Shown: positions 24,830-52,374 of the stretch, piece by piece
How positions within the stretch are numbered: position 1 is the first letter of the stretch
Layout of the letters: every line of letters begins with the position of its first letter
Origin: Lytechinus variegatus
Taxonomy: Eukaryota; Echinodermata; Echinoidea; Temnopleuroida; Toxopneustidae
Length of the DNA stretch: 64,000 bases
NCBI RefSeq assembly: GCF_018143015.1
Contig: NC_054741.1
Location: 59,951,197 to 60,015,196 of the forward strand
Direction of reading: 5' to 3'
The notes under the pieces: model-generated
Database searches by the model: none
The model's input: only the letters and a program-made list of their open reading frames with translations
What the model was told of the DNA's origin: nothing
Program-made: the position numbers and the translations under genes

Positions 24830-27591
24830 GAGAGGGGGAGATGGAAGGAGGAGGTGCGGAGTATGAGAGGGATGTATGAGAGGGGAGGGTGTGGACCGGG
24901 AAGACAGGAGATAAAGCAAAATCAATGTGCGAAAAGAAACAATTTATCTTCATATATATATTCGAAAGTGTTTTGTAAAACAGCAATGAAACCACGAGAG
25001 TCAAATGCAGACACACACCCACACATAATCACACTCACGCACACACACACAAGTAAGTGGACCATTTTAATTCCAAATGCATATTTTTTTTTCAAGTCAG
25101 AATCGTTAATATTTGATAGCTGACGATAACGGTCACTTTTGACCCGGGATTTTGAAGAGCGAATCATATTATTAGTTCCACGTTCGATCAATAATTGAAT
25201 GCCACAAGAATGAGAACGAGGAAGTTGCGATAACAATCACGATATGATTACTTCGATCACGTTATGATGGCGACGTTGATGGTGATCGATGGTCATATAA
25301 ATTATGTTGGTTGCTGTTGGCAGTGGCATTAACGATGAAATTAGTTTTCATTATGATAATAATGAAGATAGTGATGATTAAATATGGAAAGGGCAATGGT
25401 GATGATGATGACGCCACAGGAACGACGATGAGGACGATGATGATGATGACGATGATGATGAGGACGATTATGATGATTACGATGATGATGATGATAACAA
25501 GGAATGTGCTGCGACACAATTTGCATTCGACATTTTTCGGCGGGGAAGGGTATTCAGAACTATAAAATAGGCCTATACATGAATCCATCGTAAAAAATCT
25601 CTAAAAAAAAACCATGATCAATAAAAGGCTTATTATCTCCTGAGTTGTTATACATTGGTTGCTGATGGCAACATCACAATGATCACGGGAAATGTACAAG
25701 CAAGGTACAAACACACCGCTCCAATATCAGCATTCCTCGTCGCTGCATGGCTGCAGGTGCACGTGACCGCACACCGGTCGATTGAGCGGTCAGTATTTGA
25801 TTACGGTATATTACACCTCCAATAACAGGTATGTTAACCACGGTGTCGCCACAATAAGGGGGTACACCGAGCCGCCCTCCTCGATTTGATTTCGAAAAAA
25901 CAGAACCCGCTCAAGCAAAGTAGTCAAAATGGTTACAAAAGGAGAGATGATTAATAAATAATGTCTACAGACAGAAAATTGAATTATCATTAATTTGACA
26001 GTGGTCTTCTTTTATGAAAAAACGGCCCTCTGTTATGTACGTGGGCTAGAGTCGAGAAGCCTTTCGTAAATATTTGCCTTTCCTTTATTTCTTTTGCTCA
26101 GAGGTTGTCCCAGTTCCCCCCGATCATGATGAATATGGATTTCCTGTACCATTGACAATAAGCGCTTTGTAGTGATATGGTACTGAAAAAGAGTATGCGT
26201 ATTAATAAATACATTTGTTCGAGATCGCGTGGAATTCAACGCGAGGTAGTTCCCCTTAGAAGGTTAACATAGGCATATTGTTATAGGCCTGTGGGGTCCA
26301 AATAGGGGGAATGGCGAATACGCTCAATTGCAAAAAATAGGCTAAATGGCAAAATAATTAGACCAAAAATGGTGAGTGGACGAAAAAGACCAAAAGGAAA
26401 GTACAGACCTGTGAGTGTAGACAAAATGGGTGTAGAGCGAGTAATGCTTAAAACGCCCATGCACTTGACATTATCACACACAAATCACTCTTCAAACAAA
26501 ATATTTTGCCTAATTTTCTAATTTATGGTACACAGGGCAACGCCGTATTAATATGCGGCTGACGGTAAACAGTAAATATAATTATGAAAATTATACAGTA
26601 TGAGGGCAATGGGCATTACTGTTGTGTCCCCATTTAGGAAGGTGTGTATTGGTGAACTAAACTGTATGATTTTATATAAATCATGGAAACATATGATCAT
26701 GTCGAAAGTACTTTGATCCTGGATAGGTATATTCCTGTTCAGAATTTAATCAATTTATACATTCAATAACGTAGAAACCAATCATGATAGGTTTGGTTCC
26801 ATATTTATGATAGTCATTCGATAAAATACTGACAACTGAGGAAAGAGGATAGCCAACATATCGAATAAAAGATAAGAGGCGAGGGGGGGGGGTAAAGGAA
26901 AGGACGGGGTGTTGGGTGATTTGATTTGATTCAGTTTTTTGTTCCTCACATTTCAAGCAGTAAATTCAGGATTTTTTTACTTTTCCTTTCTTATTCTCGT
27001 ATTTATAATTTTGATACAATAGCTAGATTTCCCTAAACAATTCATAATGTGAGCATATATTCGCCCTTTAAATTTTGTGATCTGTAATGATCTGTAATTT
27101 TTTTTTTAATCAATCGTTCGTACTACTTTTCGTTACTTATCACTTACATCCTTTCTTCAACGTTCAAATTCGTAATAATGCTACAAGGTGTTTAAGTTTG
27201 ATAATTTGATATTTCAGTATATACATGTAAATCAAAATAGGGCCTAATCCTTAATTCTGCTTGTGATTAAGATAAAATCAAGAGGAAAACGGGACCCCCG
27301 CTAATTTTTTTGAAGACTGAAAAAAATAATGTTTAGTAAAAATTAATAAGGCCTAAATCATACAAGTAGGTCAAAATATTGTCATAAGCATTTTATTTAA
27401 TATGTTAAGCAAGTTCTCCAAAATCCACCTTTCAATATCCAACTTTGAAAAACTTTCTTGCTTGATGGTGACGAAGCGCACTCGCATAGATTGTAGGAAA
27501 AACAAATTGCAATCATAAATTATATCACCCCCCCCCATTTTGCCCCTTATTTGAAATATCAGCGTTTCATGCACCACTGGTGAAAACTACG
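24830..27591. other. Spacer
   Basis: CA/CT-rich stretch near 25012-25052, the GAT microsatellite, and a 26290-26400 segment related to the intron 2 array. No gene recognised. Confidence 0.55.
25363..25500. repeat. (GAT)n-rich microsatellite
   Basis: Imperfect GATGAT/GACGAT run. Long apparent frames here are repeat artefacts. Confidence 0.9.
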
Positions 27592-28117
27592 AAGCCCCAA
27601 ACCGGACATTTTTGACAACGAAAAAAAAAATTATTACGTACGTACGTAGTATTATTACGTACGTACGTGATAATTATTACGTACGTACGCAGTATTATTA
27701 CGTACGCAGTATTATCACGTACGTACGTAATAATTATCACGTACGTACGTAATAATTATCACGTACGTACGTAATAATACTGCGTACGTACGTAATAATA
27801 CTACGTACGTACGTAATAATTATCACGTACGTACGTAATAATACTACGTACGTACGTAATAATTATCACGTACGTACGTAATAATTATCACGTACGTACG
27901 TAATAATTATCACGTACGTACGTAATAATTATCACGTACGTACGTAATAATACTGCGTACGTACGTAATAATACTACGTACGTACGTAATAATTATCACG
28001 TACGTACGTAATAATACTACGTACGTACGTAATAATTATCACGTACGTACGTAATAATACTACGTACGTAAAAATTTATTTTTTTTCGTTGTCAAAAATG
28101 TCCGGTTTGGGGCTTCG
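27592..28117. mobile_element. TIR element with inverted ACGTACGT minisatellite interior
   Basis: Inverted ends of about 42 bases begin TACGAAGCCCCAAACC and include a GTTGTC...A-rich stretch; both sides are flanked by GAAAAC (possible 6-bp duplication). The interior has about 21 units of 21-22 bp, each centred on ACGTACGTACGT and separated by AT-rich spacers (TAATAATTATC or TAATAATACT). The first four units run in the opposite orientation to the rest, so the array can fold back. No coding content. Confidence 0.8.
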
Positions 28118-29390
28118 TAGAAAACAAACTGGGACCATTCAGATTTACTACACGACCAGAACACTTCATGGTCGAGGTCTGAATGCAATTTTAATAGAAA
28201 CTGGTAAAACAGACTTTTTGCTGCTCACTAATTATATATACATATACCCTAGTCCTTTGTCCAGGCAAACACAAACACGAAACCTTTGTCGAATTGAATC
28301 CTCTGCTCAAGTAGGCCTACTCATTACGTACATAAGTTTCTTAAAAAGCTCCATAAATCTGATAGCTTAGGATTGCAGAATGGAATCAAATATCAAGTGG
28401 AAAGACGAGATGTAAAAGGCGAAGTCAAGAAGTCATAATAGGTAATACTCTCGCATATTCTAACCTATACAATCGTACAATCGTACATAACCTATGTGCA
28501 AACGCATTGTTAAAAGTTGCCAACTACCAAAAAAAACTTGACAAATAGGTCCATGATGTCATGGACACATAATTGTTATATTTGACCCGAAAGAGTATGT
28601 TCTCCAGAATAATTTGATACCATATTAAAGTGGTATGTGTTAATGCTAAGATGACCAGGAGGTATTCTTTGCAGTGATGTAAATTTTGGTTTGCGCCAAA
28701 ATTAAGGCATGACTGCACTGAATGAAACCATATGTCAATGTCATAATCCTACAAGGGTTGTATCAAAATCCATTTCAATATACGTTTTCAGTAATTTACA
28801 TTATAAGAATGTCATTCTTTTACTGAGTAGTCACTATTTTATTCTAGAGGATTTCATATTCAAAATTAATTGGCTTTATACGTTCAAACCTGGAGTGATT
28901 GTTGGTACAGTGCACTCCATCCCCTGGGAATTTGAAAACTACATTCTTGAATAATATATGATTAATTACTTTTCATTAAGATGCCTAAATTCAATTTTAA
29001 CTTTATTGTTTTACATATAGGCATGATGACAAATACTATACATGCTATAGGATTGTTTCAAAGCATTTCCTATATCGAAATTATATTTATATCAGACCTC
29101 GAACTAAGCATTAAAACAGTTCAGTTTCCTGGCTTCAAAAAGACCAAATAAAGGTACACTTAAATATGTGTCTGTGCATTACGTATCTATGCCTATATAC
29201 CTTGCCCGACGATTGGCCAAAAGTTTAGCGACAACATGAGACAATTATAGTTCCGGGCATCTATTACAGCACAGTCGTTGGCTTAAGTAGGCCTATTAAC
29301 AATTATATCCATTTTCAGTATAAACTGCATGGGAATACTCCGAGCAGACATGGGTTCAATGAATGATCTTCAATCACTATGTTTGACAAC
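28118..29390. other. Spacer between the two minisatellite-armed elements
   Basis: AT-rich, short frames only, nothing recognised. Confidence 0.55.
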
Positions 29391-29398
29391 ATGATAAA

Positions 29399-30079
29399 CA
29401 GGGGTGGGGTGGATCCAGGATCTTCCAAAGGGGGGTGGGCACATTAATCCCCGAGGAAAATTTGATGAGCAAAAAAAAAATAATAATGATAAAAGTTCTC
29501 TCATATAAACGACACTATTCTCATGAAAAAATCGCATACATTCGTAATTCCGAAGCTTCGTTATTCCGAAGGTTCGTATTTCCGAAGATTCGTAATTCCG
29601 AAGGTTCGTTAGTCCGAAAACGAAATGAGGTTCGTAATTCCGAAGGTTTGTTATTCCGAAAAAGAAGTGAGGTTCGTAATTCCAAAGGTTCGTTAATCCG
29701 AAAACGAAATGAGGTTCGTAATTCCGAAGGTTCGTTAGTCCGAAAACGAGATGATTAACGAACCTTATTTCTTGTTCGGACCGTACCTTCGGAACAACGA
29801 ACCTTATTTCGTTTTCGGATTAACGAACCTTCGGAATAACGCCACAAATGTTCGGATTAACGAACCCTTTTACGTTTTCGGATTAACGAACATCGAGGTA
29901 AAGGCAATATACGTGTTTCGGAATTACGAACCTTCGGAATTAAGAAGTGTAACCGTAAAAAAAATATGTTGTAACTTTCAAGGGGACCACACTTGTGTAA
30001 GAACGGTATATTTATATTAAAATATTGACTATGGCTCTCAAGGGGGGGGGGGCACACGGGCCGGCTGGATCCGCCACTG
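29399..30079. mobile_element. hAT-like element with inverted TTCCGAA minisatellite arms
   Basis: Ends CAGGGGTGGGGTGGATCC and GGATCCGCCACTG, with a perfect 8-bp duplication ATGATAAA (29391-29398 and 30080-30087). The interior (about 29535-29945) repeats GTAATTCCGAAGGTTCG and CCGAAAACGAAATGAGG in the left arm, and the reverse complement in the right arm, meeting near 29755. Apparent reading frames here come from the repeats. Confidence 0.85.
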
Positions 30080-30087
30080 ATGATAAA

Positions 30088-31789
30088 CGACCCTTTTAAT
30101 GGCTGATGCCGCGCACCCCCTGGTCATATTTAATGCAAAGACGAGGACGTAATACAGCAAACAGAATGCTTTTTATAAGTTGATGATTGATAGAACCGTA
30201 TTAAGTACTGGTGAATCATTGTAGAATATAGATCACCCTCGTATCTCATTTTAGATCTGCATCTGCACATACGTCATAACACCCAAGTAATTTCTTTTGT
30301 TTTGTAGAACTAAACTATTGGCAATGAATGATTTTTCCAACAATGATTTTTTTGTGACACTAGGGAACTGCATGTTGTGCTGTCGGTTTTAAAACTATTT
30401 TATATAAATTTGCACAATTTTTCTAATGATTCTATCGTACCTATTTTTCAAAAATACTTTTAATATTTCATTCGACTACTTCATTCTTATTTTGAATATG
30501 TTTTATTAATATATTTACGCATTATTTATTCGATTAATCTTTTTTCCTTATCTATTTATTCATCTGTTTATACATTCAACCATTCATTTTCATTTATTTA
30601 TTTATTTATTCATTCATTCAATCATTTTTTTTCTTAAAATTAAAATGATAATTCTATACTCTTATTCATTCATTTCTATATTTTATTCCTTTATGTGTCA
30701 TTGTTCTATTATATTCCTTTTATTTTTATTATACTCATTTTGGGATGGGCAAAAATGATTAACTTTTAATACCGGGATCTTCGTAACATTCACTGTCTAA
30801 AACAGTCAATTTTGTGGGGGTACAATCACCATGGCAACTTTGCCAATTGCAGTTATTTTGCCCGGTTTATTTGACAAAAATGGAAAATCATCAGATCGAC
30901 GGCCCATGAACCCTTTTGGCTACAGGTAACATTTGACTCCGGAATATGCAGATCAAGGTACAGTATATGATTATGTTTGCCAACTTTAAATTGGGCAGAA
31001 ATCCAAACTATGATTCAAGTGATATGATTGATATAACGAAGAAAGTTTGTACTCTAGCCAAAATAACATCGGCAGCGTTATCATATTAGTGAGCCAAGTT
31101 GCCATGGAAACGATCTGTTTAAAAGAAAATGAACTCACATGGAGAAGTTGATACGTCAATCATTTGGCAAATTTTCAGATGGATGGAGGGGGGGGGGGCT
31201 GGTTAATTTACTCTGTTTCTCCTAATCACTAGACCAAGGATGGGTCATGGGTGACAATAGACACACAGAGTCTCTATTAAGTACGGGGTTAATCATTTTT
31301 TTCCACAATGATCCGTATCTTCCTCCTTTCTCCTCTTTAAAATATTTTCTGCACGTTTCACATCTTTTTTTATTCTTCACTATTCGAAAAATCGTAGACT
31401 AAATGCGATCGCCCCTATATGTGCGTCAGCGCGGAGAATTATCCCTTGTCCATGGGAGAGGGCATTTATAGTTGGGTCCCCCTGATAAAAAGAGGGATAA
31501 TCCTTTGCGCTGGTCACGCCCATGACCCCCTTAAACCCCTGTGGCGCCGTACCTTTTTGGTAACTCGATTGGATAAAAAGGGGATTGGATCTCTCTGAAA
31601 CGAATTACGGAGTTGTTGATTGGACATCTTAGTTAATCTGCCTTATTAATTATCTTTGCCATTATTGTAAGTGCATGAAACACTGATTTTTATTAAGAAA
31701 ATAAATGAGACCCCTTGCAATAGTAGTTATAACGATATGGGGGGAGGTACTGTGCAACTGCCCTCTTTGGATCTTTCATGATGGAGAAC
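30088..31789. other. AT-rich spacer
   Basis: Includes ATTT/ATTC low-complexity sequence at about 30535-30620. No gene or clear TIR element recognised. Confidence 0.55.
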
Positions 31790-32240
31790 AACGGAAAAAG
31801 CAGGAAAACCATGTGTTTCCACTTTGAAAAAAATTACCCGAATTCCGGGAAATCCAGACGTTTTCCAGGTAATTTCCGGGAAATGAAAAAATTCCAGGAA
31901 ATTCCGGGAAATCCGAAAATTACAATGAAACAACAATTAAATATAGCAACTATTAATATTCATGTTATATTTACATGATTTTAACCTCCATACGTAGCTC
32001 AAAATTTTTCGCTCGCGCTCCGCGCTCGCATTTCGTAATGTTGTTCCTATTTTTAAAGAGGGCGGGGACAAAAAAAAATGCTAAATTCCCTGATTTTTGC
32101 CACCTGGAACAAATTTACACTCGTTGTATTATTGCCCGATTTTCGTTAAAATCAAACTTGAAAATTCCAGGAAATATTTATGAATTTCAGGAAATTTGGA
32201 ATCCAATTTCGGGAAATTTATTTTGGAGCTTCGGAAACAG
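31790..32240. repeat. Cluster of TTCCGGGAAAT / TTCCAGGAAAT words
   Basis: Repeated imperfect palindromes attccgggaaat, ttccaggaaat and tttcaggaaat on both sides of a short GCTCGCGCTCCGCGCTCGC core near 32010. Boundaries not definable. Non-coding. Confidence 0.5.
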
Positions 32241-32563
32241 TGAGGAAAACAAGAAAAATACGAAAGCAAAGAGAATGAATATGCACTGGTAAAAAAAATG
32301 CTCTCGTATTTTTCCCTTATGTAGATTGCATTACAACAAGGCAGTAGGTCTATATATTTTTAGAAGTATTTTCACGTACACATTGTACTGAAGTCTACTT
32401 ATTCAAGCTATCGGTGTATTTGATGCACATGTACTTGATTATTCAAAACTACAAATTACATTAAAGCAAATTAAGTCATTCGAACTTGTTCAACATAGTA
32501 GCCTAAATTGTAAGGCAACGTTATTATGAACCTTTATCATGTTTATCTGTTGGCATGTGTTAA

Positions 32564-33142
32564 AAGGGTACTCCGGGCTGACAATAACTAAATCTAAGTA
32601 GATAGAGCAAAAGTTCCCGGGCAAAATGATGAAAATTTCATCACTGACAAATGACAAAACTATTGAATCTTAAGATTTAACAATATTTTGTAAAAACACC
32701 TCATCATGAATAATCATTAAGTGTGTGTGTGTGGGGGGGTGATGATGTCACATCCATACTTTCCGTTTTCTATACATGAAATCATAATCATTTCATATTT
32801 TCATACAATGTGTGTATGATATGTCTCCCTTATAATAAAATAAGTAGCAGCAATGCAATTCTATAATGCAATAAATCAGTTGTCAATCCGATTTTCTTAG
32901 CTCTTTGAGGACAAACATTGAATAAACATAATTTCTTGATATAAAACATAAAAGAACACGGGAGGATGTAACATCATCAGTTTGCTCAATGTATATTCAT
33001 GAAGACATGCATTTTACCGAAATAATACAAATCTTTAAAATGTCAACTGTGTCATTCCTTGACTGATTTTTTATAAATTTGTCAGTGTTGTATTTGTCTG
33101 ATTTTACTTTATAATCATACTATTTTCAGTCTGGAAATCCCT
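32564..33142. mobile_element. TTAA-flanked MITE, family E
   Basis: Ends AAGGGTACTCCGGGCTGA and TCAGTCTGGAAATCCCT, TTAA on both sides; collinear with the 24216 copy. Confidence 0.8.
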
Positions 33143-33146
33143 TTAA

Positions 33147-33997
33147 TACTGCAAGGAGCGAACGGATGTGGTATATAATAATCATATTTAATTAAAGATA
33201 AACAATAGTCTCCCATATCATCGAGTAAAAAGTACAAATGTAGCAATAATCATGATAACCGCGACCGTGGAAAGGAAAATACTGATTATCTACTGGAATC
33301 ATCAGGATTTGGGAAAGATCGTAACAGAATTTGAAATTCATATTTGCCAATTAAAGGTCGAGCTAGTATCAATTTAACATCAGTGGGCGAATCGGTAGCC
33401 TTTTCAAGAAAAGTTATCAGATATTGCGGAGTGGTCTCGGGGCTCTCATCAGTAGTGGATCTATAATGGGGGGACATTCAGACCGTGCCCCCTCCGTTTA
33501 TTGAGAGACATATACACATATATTTTAGTCGGGAGTACTTGCGTATGCCCGACAGAATATATTTGCTAGTCATTTTTCGAACACAAGTCACCTTCATTCT
33601 AGAGCAAGGACTTTTTTCTTGTAAGATTTTTCTAAGCCAAAGTGCCTTCCCTTTAAGTTGAAAAATCCTGAATCCGCCCCCTGTTTTCACCCTCACTCGG
33701 CTTAATTACAGTACACATCAGCATATATTTTATGACCCCCCTCCCCGACGAAAATACAAGTTTTTCATTCTGATAGCATACACTGAGTTGCAAGTATGCA
33801 ATATTTTTGTTCGTTTTCAGGGGAAGTTTAATGTGAGTATAAGTTGATTTGTTTTGTTCTCATCTATCGCGATTCAACAACACAACAAAAAACAACGATA
33901 ATTGTGGCAATTTTAATACCAAAAACAACAACAATGATATCGATAATAGTAGAAAAAATAATATTTGATAAAAAATAGCAATAAAAATAACAATAAC
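33147..33997. other. Spacer
   Basis: A segment 33455-33683 with GGATCTATAATGGGGGG and GAATCCGCCCCCTG may be an eroded hAT-like MITE, but no target duplication is seen. Otherwise nothing. Confidence 0.45.
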
Positions 33998-34142
33998 AAT
34001 GATACGGTGATGATGACGATGATTACGATGATGATACTGATGATGACGATGGTGATGATGACGGTGATGATGGTGATGATGATGGTGATGATGATGATAA
34101 TGATGATGATGGTGGTGGTGATGGTGATGATGATGATGATAG
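33998..34142. repeat. (GAT)n-rich microsatellite
   Basis: Imperfect GATGATGACGATGGTGAT run directly before the family A fragment at 34163. Confidence 0.9.
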
Positions 34143-34162
34143 TAATATAGTGATGTTATTAA

Positions 34163-34330
34163 AGGGGAAGTTCACCCTGAAGAAAACTTTGTTTCAAAAA
34201 TAGCAGAAAAAATATTAGTGAAGGTTAGAGGAAAATCTGTTAAAGAGTAAGAAAGTTATTAGAGATCAAAGTTTTGTATTTGTGATGTCATAAACGAGCA
34301 GCTGCCCCATGTGTTATGTATGTTATGTTT
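34163..34330. mobile_element. Truncated copy of TTAA family A
   Basis: Begins at TTAA with AGGGGAAGTTCACCCTGA and follows the 1551 element for about 165 bases (through GAGCAGCTGCCCCATGTG), then diverges. No right end found. Confidence 0.7.
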
Positions 34331-34453
34331 TGACAGAATGTTACACTTGAGTGGGCACTGTCCAATTTTGTAAAGCTCGCAGAAATCTGTTTGCGCAGAA
34401 ATGCTCGTTTTCACGCTGTGTCAAGGGGTAAGGTCGAAATCAAACTTACTCTA

Positions 34454-34653
34454 CACTCTAAAAACACTTGTGTAAAATTTTACCCAAATTGGGTAGAAAG
34501 GGAACATGCATGTTTGCTGGGTATTTTTTTCCCCAAATTGAGCTATTTCAACGCAACATTGCGTAACATTGACAACATATTGGGTAAATTTTTACCCAGC
34601 CAACATGCATGTTCCCATTTTATCCAATATTGGGTAACCTTTTTTTTAGAGTG
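34454..34653. mobile_element. TA-flanked MITE with CACTCTAAAAA ends and a different interior
   Basis: Ends CACTCTAAAAACACTTG and TTTTTTTAGAGTG between TA dinucleotides. The interior has repeated TTGGGTAA / TTACCCAA and GGAACATGCATG words. Confidence 0.75.
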
Positions 34654-35265
34654 TACGAAACATTTCTCATACATTTCCCTTCCACTTTTAGTCAATTGAA
34701 ATAAAACAGGTACATTCAAGCAATTGTGTAACAATTTTGCCACCCAAATTGAAATTTCAACACTTAGTAAGCACAACCTTTACCCTTTTTGTGCCAGCTG
34801 GATCTGAGGACCTAACTGAATCTGAACAAAAGTTTATATCAGACATCTTTAGCAAATCATTTTTCACTAACTTTTCAAAAGTAAGTTGTGCTCACTTAAG
34901 CGGAAATATTTATCGACAATTATATCGTCATTTGCTTAAATGGATCTGTACCAATGTTAAAATGTGGAAATATCTTCAGGATATTACAAAATGTATAATT
35001 TTACACGATTTTTTCTAAGTGTAAACTTGTTTTTGATACGCACTGCATAATGTCTATATTATCACTCTCAAAACCATCATCATCTCATTTTATTTCACAC
35101 CATATTATTTGTACCATCCCATACGATATCACATCACAATACATCGTATCTTCTTATTTTTATGCCGAAATCATCAAATACGAACATGAAAGTGTTACTT
35201 TCTCAATCAATAGATAATACCTTATCTACAATTGCTTAATATCACACCATCAAATATTCATTCTA

Positions 35266-35435
35266 CACTCTAAAAAATGAAGTGATAATTCAGCTCTTAA
35301 AGATCGTGTATAGTGACTGCACTTCGGAGTGCTGATTTGTCTAGTTCAAATTTGAACGAGAAAAATCAGCACTCCGAAGTGCAGTCACTATACACGCTCT
35401 TTAAGAGCTGAATTATCACTTCATTTTTTAGAGTG
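35266..35435. mobile_element. TA-flanked palindromic MITE, 170 bp, copy 2
   Basis: Same ends, same length and about 95% the same sequence as 23584-23753, again between TA dinucleotides. Small difference: GATCGTG versus GAGCGTG in one arm. Confidence 0.85.
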
Positions 35436-35720
35436 TATCTATTTTCAAATGATATACATGAAAACAACATACAAAGTAACAGAAAAGCGACACCACAAAC
35501 ACTACAATATTTTTTCCCATATATCACCACATTTAATATTGCAAAATCAAACAAAGAAAGTACAATGAAAACAGATAGGCCTTCATCCATTCCATACAAA
35601 ATGCAGGTTGACACATGATATATAAACTTCTTAAAACATACGGTCTCACTACAAAACGGAAATATCAAATTTCGGAGATGACTCTGGGAGATGAATATCA
35701 TGTCCATTATCGAGATGATA

Positions 35721-36140
35721 CACTGCAAAAACTCCGGTGTTGATTTAACACCAGCCTGGAAGCTATATATGTCCACACCAGAGAAGTTTTAAACAACACC
35801 AGTTTCGTTTTTTGGTGAACACCAGATAGGTGTTTATACAACACCAATTAGTATTAAAACAGCATCGGTTTGATTCCAAACTGGTGTTGTTTCAAAACTT
35901 TTCTGGTGTGGACATACTATAGATTCCGGGCTGGGGCATGTTGGGGGCCTGTTGCATAAAACTTTTTGCCTGAGAAAACTCTGGTAAAAACTGAAAACTA
36001 AGATTAGTCTAATTTCTGCCATTGACTTTAACACAGGCATGACAGGGCAAAAACTCCGGTAAAAACAAACTGAGTTTTCTCAGGTAAAAAGTTTTATGCA
36101 ACGGGCCCCTGGTGTTAAATCAACACCGGAGTTTTTGCAG
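35721..36140. mobile_element. TA-flanked ACACC-repeat element with nested MITE
   Basis: Ends CACTGCAAAAACTCCGGTG and CACCGGAGTTTTTGCAG next to TA. Interior of inverted ACACCAG units. Interrupted by 35944-36109. Confidence 0.75.
35944..36109. mobile_element. Nested MITE (GTTGCATAAAAC ends)
   Basis: Ends GGGGCCTGTTGCATAAAAC and GTTTTATGCAACGGGCCCC; longer arms include TGAGAAAACTC and CTCAGGTAAAAAG. Sits inside the right arm of 35721-36140. Confidence 0.75.
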
Positions 36141-36297
36141 TATATATAAGGTCGATTCTTAAAGGGACACTCTACCCTACGTTCAAGTTTGAAAAATAAA
36201 AACAATGAAAAGATTGAAATACTTTATCGAAGTCTGATAACGTATAGTAAAGTCACACCATTTCGAAATCTACATCCCCGGGCACTCCTCCTTGTCT

Positions 36298-36473
36298 AGT
36301 CTGCTGTGCAAATCCTTCTCTCGAGTTAAGGGTCTGAATGTGCAGCCTATACCCATGCCTTGTGTACTGGAGGCCCTCTCGCTAAATTGAAACAGCAGGT
36401 TTGTATGTGCTAGTCTTTTCGTGGAGACACACTTATTGATCAAAGCTTCAATCAGGTTTGGGCCTGCAGACTA
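36298..36473 (+). mobile_element. TAGTCTGC-family MITE
   Basis: Ends TAGTCTGCTGTGCAAA and GGCCTGCAGACTA. It matches the reverse complement of 46743-46911 throughout (shared AAGGGTCTGAATGTGCAGCC, TGCCTTGTGTACTG and TTGTATGTGCTAGTCTTT). Confidence 0.8.
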
Positions 36474-37168
36474 CCCCCCCCCCCCAAAAAAAAAAAAACA
36501 CAAAAAACAACAGCCCGATGATTAAGAAAATGAATTAGACGTGTACGTCTGTCAAATAATACGGTATTGACACCATGCTGCTGTTTTCGTAATCGTTATA
36601 GGTACAAAATAAATGACTCAATCTTTGGTTTAATTTCTGGGCTAAAATATTCCGGTACGATAGAAGTGAAAATGTAATGTAATATATGCATAGAACCCAT
36701 TTATTCCATTAATCAAAATACACCACATTACATTGCACTGAGCCCCTATAAATTAGAATATAACGTTTAAATACAATGCTTTTTAAAGAAAGTTTCGAGA
36801 GAATTTATTGTTAGATGATACGATAAAATTGAATTAACTTTAACCATGCATGGAAAATCGTATTACATACCAACACACCGGTGTGATAAAAACAACGTAA
36901 GCACAAACATAAAATATTTGGGTTAGGGATTATAATTCAATGCAAAATTGCAAACCAATTATTCCCGAACATAAAATTTCAAAATATGTATCCATTGAAT
37001 ATGAGCAAATAATGGAACATAATAAATTTAGCCTCAAAGAATGCAATTTGTTGGCAAGTATACACGTCATTGATCTTGGCCTCGACCGCCGCTACATTAG
37101 TCTACCACCACCCCCTACGATGCGATTATAGTGAGGCAATTAATCCGTTTTGAGGCGATTGTGTCATA
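36474..37168. other. Spacer downstream of GGT-A
   Basis: C-run then A-run at about 36474-36500; otherwise AT-rich without recognised features. Confidence 0.55.
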
Positions 37169-37176
37169 GAAATGTA

Positions 37177-37354
37177 CAGGCGCGGATCCATGGGGTGGGG
37201 CACAAATTAAAAAAAAATGGTATGAAAACAGAAGACCTTTTTTTTCTTTTTTCCTTTTTTTTGCTTGTCAATTTTTTTTCAGGGACGAAATATCCTTAAT
37301 TTCCTCCGAAAAGTTTGCCCCCGCCCTTTTTGGAAAATCCTGGATCCGCCCCTG
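37177..37354. mobile_element. hAT-like MITE just downstream of GGT-A
   Basis: Ends CAGGCGCGGATCCA and TGGATCCGCCCCTG with perfect 8-bp duplication GAAATGTA (37169-37176, 37355-37362). 178 bp, poly-A/T interior, non-coding. It lies about 240 bases past the GGT-A stop. Confidence 0.85.
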
Positions 37355-37596
37355 GAAATGTACATTAATTAACATGATTATTATATGCGACTCTTACGAT
37401 TTCGACATTAGCTATGTTATCTAGACCTAGTAGGCTGCAATAATTGGTAGTAGAATAATAGAGTGATGAATAATCATGTTTAATAATTACTGTCACATAT
37501 ACTTCCGAATGAGAAAAGAGTACCTTCGCCTTACCCCCCCCCACCCCAAGGTATGTATGGTTAAAATCAAAAAGATCATCCTCGTCTATAGCATGT

Positions 37597-52374
<14,778 letters not shown>

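Noticed and set aside
25262-25588. His- and Ile-rich or Met-rich frames
   Set aside because: Shadow frames of the GAT microsatellite; the same applies at 33965-34150.
27620-28070. CRISPR-like array
   Set aside because: Units are 21-22 bp with near-constant AT spacers, self-complementary, inside inverted ends in an animal genome; no spacer diversity and no cas genes.
29435-30020. Coding frames with repeated RNSEGSL(V/F)RKR-like peptides
   Set aside because: Generated by the TTCCGAA minisatellite arms of a hAT-like element; frames exist on both strands.
35366-35776. 136-residue minus-strand frame
   Set aside because: Overlaps the palindromic MITE at 35266 and the ACACC element; no domain.
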